DNA of 64,000 nucleotides from positions 11,355,997 to 11,419,996 of the forward strand of contig NC_087082.1 of NCBI RefSeq assembly GCF_026151205.1. Direction: 5' to 3'. Each line of letters opens with the position of its first letter. Position 1 is the stretch's first letter. Shown in pieces: positions 46,134 to 57,800 of this stretch. Under the pieces are notes generated by a model that worked only from the letters and a program-made list of their open reading frames with translations, was not told the DNA's origin and ran no database searches. Source of the stretch: Bolinopsis microptera (Eukaryota > Ctenophora > Tentaculata > Lobata > Bolinopsidae). A program made the translations under genes and the position numbers.

Positions 46134-49100
46134 ATGATGTTACCTGCACTTGAACATCGGCCGAATCCTCAAAGCAATCGGATTGATCAGCTGAAGGTTA
46201 ATTTTTATTTTGTAGCAATAAAATAGATTTATATTGCTTCGTTTTCACCAAGTTAAAACTAAATCTTGGTGAGCTACTTTACTGCAATTAACAAAAAATA
46301 GATGATCATAGCTTCCCGACACAGCTAAATCTTCACTGGTCTAGATACCATCATTCTCTCTTCATGTAATCTATTTTATATTTTATCATTAATTTCTGAA
46401 AGACAATATTTTAGGATCAGCTTGATTTTGCGTCCAGAGATATACAAGAAGAACGACGTGAACGTCTACGTATGCGCGAACAACTCAGTATTCAGAATGA
46501 GATAATCAATAAACTGTACACACGTTTAAATCAGGTTAGGTTAATGGAGTAGCTGTGAAGAAGAGTGTGTAAAATTGAGGATTTTAACTAATTGTTGTTT
46601 GTAATGTTGTTTATATCTGCTGATCTTTTCACCCTGAACTGCTACTAGCCTTTAATTACTCCCACATTTCTAGAGTCTCTTTTTTAGCAACAAAAACATG
46701 CTTTCACCTAGCTTGAAGAAGAGCAGGCCGACTCCAGTAAAGTTGTTAACAGTATCCTACAGAGTTCTCTTTTGCAACAACAAATTGAAACAAGAAAACA
46801 AACAAAGTTAGAGAAAATTGCTGGCAAGTTGTTACTTTTCATGCTGATTTTGTGTTTTTTTGTTAAGCAATGTTTGTTATCTGTATAATGTATATTTTGA
46901 TTTGTAATAACGTTGAATAATAATAATGAAAAATTATTATTGATTCTATTCTGACTAGTTGTTACCAGCTACCAGCAAATTTGCCGCAACTATGATCTGT
47001 TACTGCACCTCTGCTCTGCAGCTCTACATAAAACAGTACATAATGTATACATCGTGTGTGTTACCATGGTAACAACTCTGTAGTCCTCATGTTACGTGTG
47101 ATTAGTTGCTAGTAATGTGTACTGGTGTAGACTAATCGTTATTGTAATTCATGATGGGGATCAGTCGCACTACAGTACGCTACCTGGGCTGTAGTGCGAC
47201 ACAAACTCAAGTGCGAAAGAGGGGGTTCTTGTCGAACTTCAGGTTTCGCACTACAGTACGTGTCGCACTACAGTACGTGTCGCACTACAGTACGTGTCGC
47301 ACTACAGTACATGTCGCACTACAGTACGTGTCGCACTACAGTACGTGTCGCACTACAGTACGTGTCGCACTACAGTACCTTTACCCTCTTATTTCTTTAT
47401 AGTGTAATGCTTTTCCGTTTCAGATGTTGACAAAATCAAAGATAAGTTCAAACAGCTCAGTACCTCAACAAGGGAAGAAACAGAACAAATTAAGAAACTT
47501 TCAAATGATACCCACAGTACCTTGTTGAATGTACAGGTCTGTTAAATATATCTTATTAAATTTCACAATATATATTTCATGCAATGTTTATCTTGAGCGT
47601 TTAATTTTATTTGTCTTTGTTCAATTTTACATCTACGCATGAATGAATGAATTAGGATTAAAACGTCTGTTTTTGTGTCGTCATCTATAAGTCTGTGCAG
47701 AGTTTTAAGGTAGCATATATTGTGATAGTGCCGACTTTCAGCATTTATAAGCTGTTATTTTGCTAAAGTATTTTATAACCGAGTGTAGTTGTGAATCTTT
47801 AGTCCACAGCCACCACATGTAAATAGTAAATATCCCTGTCAGCTGTATTATTCCCCACCTGTTAAAATAACCGTTACTATAGTTACTGAAATCCTGTTCA
47901 CTGCTGTATTCCGTTATTGGTGCACATTGAAGTACGGGCATCTTTAGTCTGTGCTCACACGTATTACAGCTGCTCTGCTATAATAATGGACTGTGATTAC
48001 AGCTGGTCGCGAATATAAAAAAGAGAGAGTTTTGATATTGCAGCTGATAAAAACAAATATTACTGAGAAAAAAGTTGGCAAAAATAGTATAGTCAACCTC
48101 AGGACAACATGGTAAACAAATGGTGCGGCCAATCCTTGGCCGCACCATTTGTTTACCATGTTGCTAGGCCTCAAGGCCTGTCTATAAATCTGTCTGAATG
48201 TTCAGTTATTGATAAACATTATAATTTTTCAAACGGTGTTGATTGCATCTGATCAGGTTATTGACTGATACCTGTTGAATATCAGTAGTTCAATAAAACA
48301 TCTCACCTCTCAGGAGTACCTATCAGCTCTGCATCAAACGGAGCAGAACAACGGTACTCGAGTCACTACACTGGAAACCAACACAAACGCTGCCGTTAGT
48401 TACTTTTTCAGATATTTGGAGATTTAATTTTGTAACGTCCCCGTGCAAATATCTTACATTTATCTGAAATACTTCTCATACTTTATAAAGTATATATTTA
48501 TAAATATACTTCTCTAGATTTTATACTTTATGCAACTAAAAGACTTCTCTATCTTCTTAAACCATAAAAAAAACAGATGGAATGCATTAAATCACTGCAA
48601 AGTGCCACAACACGGCTACAAAACAAGATCTCCAGTGTAGAGTCAGTGACCAGTGAACGAGACCAAGAAGTTGCTGGATCTTTACAAGATATCGCTAATT
48701 GTGCGACTGAGGCTAAGACAGACCGGGCCCAGCTTTACGACCTTATTAATAACAGGTGAATTTTGTCCTTTCGACCTTTCTGTTGTTTTATTTCAATAAA
48801 TCAATATTAAAACCAACAGATTATTCTAAGAGTGGCAACATTATGAATAAGTTGTGGATATTTCTGTAAAGCAGAAGTTATATAACTTTGTCAATATTTC
48901 AGCTCATTAAAATTGAGTCAAATGAAACAAGGTTTGGATGGAAAGATACAGAAAAGTCGGCAGGAAATCGAGCTTGGAAGAGAACAGAAAGACAGAGAAA
49001 TAACGCAGGTTTTTTATTGATAGTACTGAATTGTCGTTGATTAGTTTGTATAAAATAAACAAAAACCAAAAAATGAACTGCCAACTATCATTAAAGTGAT

Positions 49101-51635
49101 ATAAGACTCCTATTCAATCATTGTTCATTTCGTTTTTCTTTCATTATGAAATCACAACATCGAAATATGTTCTTATTTCTTAATTTATACGATAAATAGT
49201 TTTTCGATCTTTTAAACAAAGTATAGTTATACCATCCATTTACAGTAAAACCCCGATTTACCGCGGCCATCTCTTTCCCCCCAAATAAGGCTTAACAATT
49301 AACATGCATAATGTAAAAAAACAAAACACCGATTTACCGCGAACCCCAATTTACCGCGGATGTTTCCTTTCCCCAAACTCTGCAGTAAATCGGGTTTCAC
49401 TGTACTAACTTACATTTCCTTTCCTCCCAGTCCCTGGAAGAGTTAACGCAGTGCTACCGGAATGTAGATACTAAAATAGCTGACGAGATTGCCCTCTCAT
49501 TCCACGACACAAAGATACTAATAACAGCCCTACAGTCGGTGGGTTAACATTTGTTGATTTTTCCGTCGAATTTTGATAGTTTGCATTGCGCATTGAAAGT
49601 TCCGCAAAAACTAAAAGGTCAGTAAAAATATGCATGCAAGATAACGAGTCAACTGAATAAACTCTGCGTGTGATAGATTAATTTCAAGCATTCGAATCGT
49701 GCTTCAAAACTCATATCTATCGAACCGTCAGAGTATTGTAAAAGAGAAGAGTTCTCGACTGGATTGGGAGCAGAAGTTACGACGTGACACTGCCAACGTT
49801 CTCAACAACTTGCGCCAAAACTTGCGCGACCAAATGGGCCAATATATTTCAGGTTTAGATTTATTTGCCTTCACGAGTGCGTACAGTTCTATACTTTATA
49901 TACACTGTATACGCTTCAAGTTCAGTTTAATAAGGGTATAAGTGCTAGAGTAAGCCTTGATGTCATCATAATTAATTAAATCTGTCCGGCCTACTTGATG
50001 GTTTAATGAAAATTCGAACTAAACTGGAGCTATTTTAGTATATGAAGAGAATAAAGAAAAAGTTGACGCGAGTATAAAACAACTGTACAAGAGTATTAAA
50101 CTGATCGAACAGTCGGGAGATGCAACAAAACACGGCATTGAGCACATTTTACAGGCTGAAATAAAAACCAGGTCAGTCCTTAAACTGTAGCATTAGGTGA
50201 TAGGTTTACGAAGTTAAGAAATAACATCTCGTTGTGAGATTGTGAAAGAATTGACTATCATCGTAGCTATTGATTATTTTGTAAAAGAATAGCATTTCAG
50301 CTCATAGATATTCATCTTTCAATCCTTAGAGTCAGTAAGTTCAAGGAGCTGGAGGAACACTTGAACACAGTACGTTCAGCTTTAGGAGCTTTGGATGACA
50401 GAAGGGAAGAAGACGCTAAACGAGTAAGTTTTCGGTCAGGTCTAAAGATTAAGTTTCAGAGGAAAGAAAATGTTACTATAAAAATGCAATGGCAAGAATT
50501 TTTCGACACATTTTGAGCCTGCTGGTAAAGTTTTGAAATGTCGATGTTTTGGAAAATTTTCTATAGGTTTTAAACATCTTTACAATTGATTAGAACTGAT
50601 AAAAACACGATAAAACAGTTTCCAGGCTATTTTGGTGAAATCAGAAATTCAGAAAATATTTCCATTTTTAGGAATCATTATATTGGCGAAAATTGGCGCG
50701 AAATTTGAATTGCATTTTAATGATAAAACACTTTATTGTTGGTCATTTCTGTAACATCTTGTCCCCGCGCGCGAGCCGCGCATCAATCGTCGCCATGTGC
50801 TTGACATGTGCAGGTTTCGTTTCGATTGCTTGTTCTTGATTCTGGAAGATTTTCAAAATTTCAAAAAACTATCGAAGATGTAGTTGCATAAATAAAAAGG
50901 CTTTTAGTTTGCCCCAAACTTGAGAGTAAACTCTAATACAGATTACAGCCTCCCGCCTCATAAAATTATTTCTGCAGGTAAAAGACGAAATGTTGTCGAA
51001 GATTGAGGAATTCGACCGCTCTGCCCGCGAGGAAATTAAGTCACTGTCAGACACTGTCGGTGGGCTTCAAGATTCTGCCTCTTCGCAGGTTAGAATTCTA
51101 GAAGACAAGAATTATAGACATCGGAATTTCCAATTTGGAAATTTGAAAGTCTTGCAACGTTACCCCACTGTTCGAAGGCAGCATAAATATTCCCTACTCT
51201 CTGAATGTAAAATGATCCACCTTCAGGCGGCGTATATATACTCCAACTCACAAAAACTGTTATCGATCATCGTTTTGTAATCGAATTGATAAAAAGCTCC
51301 TTTAACCTAATACAACCAAAACTGCTCACAGATTGTAAAAGTAGAGGAAGAGATGAATGTTAGAATAACTAATATGGAGGTCAGCTTCTCTGAACAACTC
51401 GCAAAAGAGATTCAGGAGACACAAGAACAGGTTTGCTCTTTAATTATTAAGTGATCTCTGAATGAATGTCCGGTTCTAACAATTAAAAACAAATATTTAC
51501 TGTTAATAAACGAGTCTGAAAATCGTGAAATTGTACAAAAATATATTTAAAATCTTAAAATCGCTTCAAACTTGCTGAACATATAAAACATTAATTCATC
51601 AATCTGATCATACTCAATCAATACAGAAAACTTAA
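46134..51635 (+). CDS. Coiled-coil protein, 14 exons, about 482 aa
   Basis: Coding exons: 46134-46196, 46415-46534, 46712-46823, 47424-47536, 48314-48394, 48577-48755, 48903-49008, 49431-49538, 49732-49852, 50039-50171, 50330-50423, 50978-51088, 51332-51430, 51627-51635. All phases agree, giving 483 codons with stop TAA 51633-51635. The ATG lies in an exon that may begin at 46105 after an AG, so a non-coding 5' exon is possible. The product is almost wholly alpha-helical coiled coil (RDIQEERRERLRMREQL, KDKFKQLSTSTREETEQIKK, DEMLSKIEEFDRSAREEIKS) with no membrane segment or globular domain. Most exons are 27-44 codons, typical of a repeated rod. A structural or ciliary/cytoskeletal role would fit but is inference; FAM81- or CCDC154-like proteins are possible relatives I could not confirm. 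Start and last tiny exon are the least certain parts. Confidence 0.78.
47245..47386. repeat. 17-bp tandem repeat in an intron
   Basis: About eight copies of TCGCACTACAGTACGTG, nearly identical. Two degenerate copies lie upstream at 47164-47200. Within the intron between the third and fourth coding exons. Confidence 0.93.
48105..48163. repeat. Perfect 59-nt hairpin (28-bp stem, 3-nt loop)
   Basis: The stem starts CAACATGGTAAACAAATGG and continues through GTGCGGCCAA, loop TCC, then the exact reverse complement. It lies in the intron between coding exons 4 and 5 of the coiled-coil gene. No mismatches are seen. Confidence 0.92.
49243..49402. mobile_element. Pogo/Tigger-like MITE (copy 2)
   Basis: 160 bp with ends CAGTAAAACCCCGATTTACC and the inverse, flanked by TA (49241-49242, 49403-49404). 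Same family as 30933-31129. In an intron, 28 bp upstream of the exon at 49431. Confidence 0.87.
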
Positions 51636-51868
51636 CTTCACATCAAGAAAAATTTGGCGAAATTGGTTTCAAAAACATTGAAAATCCCACTATAAAATTA
51701 GTTACACAAATAATGTTCACCTATACAGTAGAGTGTTCACCCAAGGTTATCCAGCTTGAAGTTGTTTCGGGAAGGATTGCCAAATGTGTTTGTCATCCAT
51801 ATTTCGTTTTAGTCTCCACAATTCCTTGATCTAGTGATTCGTATTGAGTAGGGTTGCTAGGCTTAGGT

Positions 51869-54800
51869 TTACTCTGTCAGCATACTCCGAATGTCGTCTT
51901 GGAGCTGGTCTTCTGCAACAGAAACTAGTTGATATTTTCATCATTACTTTTACAACTGATTGTGACATGTAATATAATCGCAGTTAAAGTTAGCGAACTT
52001 AACCCTCCTATATCAGACTTACTGTTTTGCATAATGAGCTCCATATCCTTAGTGTTAAGTATATTCTCAATGTTGGTGTAAGCCTGGATGTTTGGTGGAG
52101 CTTGGGCCACGATGTGATGCTGGGAGGTAGTGAAGATGTCCCGGAGCTTGTCCACCAACTCTCGTGTGACGTACACCAGGGCCGGATAACATCTGGACAG
52201 CAGTGTCATTGCATACAAGTGTGGCAAATATTGTTAATGTGTATGGTATGGAGTTTAGACCTTCCAAGCAGGTCTGCGACCTTCCTTCGGTCGACTTATG
52301 TGGATATTCAAGCACGAGGGAGTCGCCTTAAGGCCATTAAACGCTTACGACAAGGTGTCCAATTATTTGACTCTAACTGACAGTTAAAAGTGGTGTAATT
52401 ATTTAACTCTTACCGTTTGTTCTCATTGACCTCCTCGAGCCAGAGTAGTATGTGAGACAACAGGGTTTTGTAAGTTTCGTTAAGATACGTGTCTGAGAAA
52501 ACTGGGTGAATGGATTTAATGACCCAGTTGGCTTTCCCCCCTGTTGGAGATTTAATCGTTAGGAGAGATATTTAACTATTGTCGCAAGATTATTTTCTAT
52601 TCGGGCCTCACCCCATTGTCAATAACAAGCCGGCACCAACGGCTTTACTATTAACGTCTGTTCAAGGGTCTTTTCAGGAATTATAGTGCTTGGCATTGAT
52701 TTAACACACTTATAATGAGCACTCAGTCTGCAACTGAATAACGTTTCTGTTAACTCACTTATAATGATGATGAACTCCTTGACTCGGAACAACTTGTTTT
52801 TTATTCCCAACAAATGACAGTTCACCGCTGCAAGTAAGAATGGTCCGCTCCAGTCTGATAAGATCTTCTTGAGGTATTTTACTAGGGAACTTGCTAATAC
52901 CTGAAGTAATTGTGTTATAAGTATGAGTAACTAAATTGCGAATTAGGAGATAACGAAGAATATTACGAAACCATAAGCCAAATTTCGAAACTGGAGAATA
53001 ACAATTCTTGGTTTACTCGTATGCACGCCATCAGTTTTTACAAAACATTTCAAAACGGATGCACATTTTAGTTTAGGGGTGTAAAGTGTTAACCCTTACT
53101 TTAATACAAACTACGTATACTTGTGGCTGAGACCTGAGTGACAGTTGAGTAGAAAACTGAAAAATAAACGTAACAAACCTCTAATGTTCCCTGAACGACA
53201 GTATCAAGGTCCTCAGCTGGATCCAAATTGGCAGGCACTGAGCTGTAAAGTGCTAGAAGACTGTTAAACATTATCAGACTCAATTCTGAGATACCTCTGC
53301 GAGGAAGATGAGGGGGATTATAATTTGTAAAGCAAAAATATCAAAGTTTAATATTGTAATTGGATTATATTCAGTTGACCATCCGAGAAAACCCAAAAAA
53401 TTTTTTAAATTTTACCTTACATTCACACAATCTTTTATTAGCTAGATTAATACAAACCATCGTTGATCTACGTTCTATGCTGAATATTGTTGGTTACGCC
53501 TTTAAAGTCTGCAGGTCGAGATATCTTAGTTAATTGAATTGTTAATATAATTTTATGTTTTAAGTTTATATATGTAGATTGTAGATATATATTTATATTT
53601 CACTCCCAGCTACCCAACAGAGGCACATATTAGGTGCGGTAAAAAAATCGAAATTATGCGGTACCGCACCCGACTATAAAGGTAAAATGTGCGGTAAGGT
53701 GCGGTAAATTTTTACCAATTATGCGGCAAATGTGCGACAATTTTTTGAAATTTGTGCGGGAATTGTGCGGTTTTCTTTTGCATTTTCTGAAGGACTTTGG
53801 AAATTCTAAACGTATAACCGCCGCTCTTATCAAAAATAGGTCTGTTTATGTGTTACTGAGGGTGTAGTTCTTTACTAAGACCATGATTGAACCTATATTG
53901 AGATTTAGTTATCTGAGAACAGTGACTTGATCTGGTAGAGATCAGGAGACAGTTATTTGAAGACGCCTCTTGATAGAGTCGATTAGATCCCATGCGTGAT
54001 CGCAAATATGTGACACGCTTGTTGGCATTGATCGTCAGTACTTGTAAACCATTTGATCCAAGATCCATTAAGCCCACTATAAAGCCAACGCTACAACGAA
54101 TAGAGCTCATTACCCGATAAAAAGGGCTGCAGGTATGATCGAAGTACGGTAACGACGAGGGTTGCATAACGGTTTGGGTCACGGTCCCGAAAGGGCCTGG
54201 GTCACGGTCCCGAAAGGGCCTGGGTCACGTGGTAACCGGGTCACGTGGCCCAGGCATGAGTTCCAAAAGGGCCTGGGTCACGGTCCCGAAAGGGCCTGGG
54301 TCAGGGTCCCGAAAGGGCCTGGGTCACGTGGTAACTGGGTCACGTGGCCTAGGTATGAGTTCCAAAAGGGCCTGGGTCACGGTCCCGAAAGGGCCTGAGT
54401 CACGGTCCAAAAAGGGCCCGACTTTTAACATATTTTGGTTTTTACACTCGAAAATCTTAACGCGAAAATTTCAAAATTACGCGAAATTACGCGGAAAATG
54501 CTAGATTATGCGGAAATATGCAGAAAATTACAAAATGTGCGGAAGTGTGCGGAAAACAATAAATTATGCGGAAATGTGCGGAAAACGGTAAATTGTGCGA
54601 TCCCGCACCCATCGCACCTAATATGTGCCTCTGCTACCCAAGGGCATTAAAGTTTTTATTGCGGTACGCTACCAGCCCAAATTTTTTAGTCATGCTTGCC
54701 GCAGCTACTTAAATTTCTTTGCAACTATTGTTTTTCGATAAACTCGTACCTAAAGTCATCGTCTCTCCTTCTTCGTGATCATCGGAACTATGATATTCCC

Positions 54801-57800
54801 CATAGACCTGTACCTCTGATATCATGACCTTCTCTCCTTCCCTGGTCTGTAGAAACCTAATCCTATCTCCCACCATCTCCTCCGACAGAGCACAGACTTT
54901 ACAATAGGATCTGGCACCACATCCGCCACAAGATTTGGTGCGGGATATTCGGGAACAGCTTCTCCGCAGTCCTTCAAAGAGTCCGGATCATGCTGATACC
55001 CAACACTGACTTGCAGTCCCCTGAGTCGTGTCCAGGTTGCCCGCGCAGGGTACAAGATTCTCTTTGCACCAGGATTCCCACCGCTGGAGGACTAGGTCCA
55101 CTCTGGAAACTGTGACCATCCTGTTGTAGAACACGTCCAGCCATTGAGGATCGCCTACTGGTGCGTTATCCAGTGAGTGAACGAAGGTATTGGGGTTGTT
55201 ATCATAGGCGAAGTATGGTTCTGAGTATTGGATTGATGACATTGCAGCCGAGTCGGGCACTAAGAAAGTACCAGTCTCATCCTCCGTCTCATCCTCCCCC
55301 TCTGCCGCTGGCATTGCTGACAAACCTGGGGAGGATATTAGAGTAGGGAGGGTGAGCTTCACTGCTTCTGGGTCAGTTTGGGTTCGTTGTGGCTATCCAC
55401 TTAAAAGACTTAACTGAGACATAGAAAAGGACTGATTGACTAACGAACGAGAATTGACAAGCCTGGAATTCAAATTCTATGTTGACAGTTCAAAATATCC
55501 TAATTTACCCGTAAACAAGAAGATAACTACAACTCCGTAAAGCACCGTAGAATTCATGATGAGTCCAGATGCAAAATAATGATTTTAACAAAGTTTTCAC
55601 TTGACTGATAAACGAAATTAACTGCTGAGAGATATCAATAACTGTTTGTTTGGTCGTCTCAGATCCCTCTTATAAACAAACAGCCTGACCACGTGTGACG
55701 CAGCTTGCGTCATACTCAAATTCAATGTTTTTATTCATAGTTCTGAGCAGGTCGCCATGACAATATTGACGTTGCCATGTCAACATTGACGTTGTGTTCA
55801 CAGGTCGTGAACCTAGTAGAGTGAAGTAAAGAAACACGTGTAACGTCACTTGATCCGGTTAAGTCACGTGATTTTGAGCTTCTTGTTGATTGGTGGAACT
55901 TCCATTGTGCTGGGTGCTGAACCAAGGTTATTGTTGTCAGCTCTTCTAAACCTCATCAATACCACCTCACTGTTTATCTGTTTACTTGCTCCAATATTGG
56001 TAATTACAGGTGATATCATCCTTACTCTATTCTTCTATTGTTTGTCATGAGTATCATCATCATCATCATATCTGTGCTCGGTGCTGTATCAGGCTCAAAC
56101 AGCGTGCATTTACATGAGCCTTAGGCTTTCTAACAAAGCTCTGGTCTTTAGCTTTGGAGTGTACGTTTAAATCCTTAAATTCGTTACAAATAATATATAT
56201 ATCAGGAATTCAAACAAATTTATTTGGGTTTTCTCGGATGTGTTTGGGGCTGCCGCTGCATACATAAATCAATGATATCAAACAAAATTGAATAAATTCC
56301 ATTGAACAATTGTACCAGTGTTCCTTACCTGTCTCTTTTGACTTGGATAGTAATTTGTTCTCGAATGAAGTTCCCATATTTCAGTTTTATCTGAACTGTC
56401 TTTTCCTCCGCCATCTCTGCAAACATTGTCCTGAGAAATGGAAAATATGTAAATTTTTAATAAATAATTAAAAAAGATATTGGTTGTATTAACGTATTTA
56501 ATTAACATAAATGAGAAATCCACGGAAATTGAGGAGTCTTACTGTTAAATTCAATTCTCATAGTAAACCTAAAATCTGGATTGGGCCATTGTAGATTGTC
56601 GATGTAAGCCTTGAAAGAAGACAGCTGTTGATTGAGTAACCGCACACTTTTACACTGGTAGTCGTCATTGCTGTAATATGGAGCAAATATAGAGTTGTCA
56701 TAACGATTTGCAGAACTAAATTTATGCTTGCTTCCATCAGTTTAGATTGGGTGGCACAGAATACGCTCGAATCAATATTCACGGGGACGTATAACGTGTA
56801 TCCCCAATGATTAATTATCTTACAGTGTCATTACATGTTTCCGTTGTTCTGTACGCTCACCTGTTTTGTTTTTGTTCGGAGATAACCCAGGTCTCCTTGT
56901 AGAGGTACTCGTCTGTTTGGGCCATTATCTGGTTAGCTTCTTGTTCTATGTGTGTCAGCACATGCACCTGCAACAATGCGCGCGTTACTGTTAGATTAAG
57001 CTAATCTGTGTATATATTATATCTCAAAACTACGAACATTTTCAGCGCGAATATTTTCGTCAAAATCCGAACTTGGACGAAACGTTCCGTATCGAAACTT
57101 TTTCGCGGTAAAAAATATCCGCGACGAAATTTTGTGGAAATGTGGAATGTGATTAAATTTAGTAGTTAAGGTACATAATAACGCATACGGCAGTCGGCAA
57201 AGGATCATTCGTGTCAGTGAAAGCAGGATTAATGAACGAATAGTGTGACATTGGGTTCTCAACCATGGAAATTTAGAAGTCCCTACATGTTGTTCTTTCT
57301 GGCTCCATGTGCTAGTTAGGGGTCTGAGGTATCCGAAAAATCATGTTTTGAGTACCCAAAGTGTTCTGGGTGCCAGGAATGAGGTTATTAAAGCGGCGAA
57401 AATGACCGATTTTGGACTATTTATGAGCTTTTTTGCCCATTTTCATGAAATAAAGAATCAGGAAAGCTGCTCTAGATGATTGAAATGGTTGATACCAATG
57501 AGGATACACCCAACACACATAAATATTCGTGATATATGTGATTTTAATGAGAAAAATATGATCTCAGGGCCCATTTTATACCAAAATTTGCCAAAACCAC
57601 TCGCACTTGTCAAAGCTTCCTCATTTTAGACACATTTAATGATTATTATGGTATCTAACTTATGGTGGATCTGATAGGAGTATGTCTTAGCTTCATTTTA
57701 AGCCATCAATAAGCATGCTGGTGTGTATGAAAGTACTTTTATACTCCCGTGGCCGTCCATTGATATAGTCTGGGCCATGCGCGCGCGCGCGCGCGCGCGC

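Noticed and set aside
52027-52380. Plus-strand ORF of 117 codons
   Set aside because: Antisense to exon 52192-52023 of the helical gene, whose minus-strand reading has matching splice phases.
55850-56050. Hydrophobic 66-codon ORF as a small membrane protein
   Set aside because: Starts with TTG, lacks a supported promoter or splice context, and lies in an intron upstream of the nested gene; low-complexity AT-rich DNA readily gives such frames.
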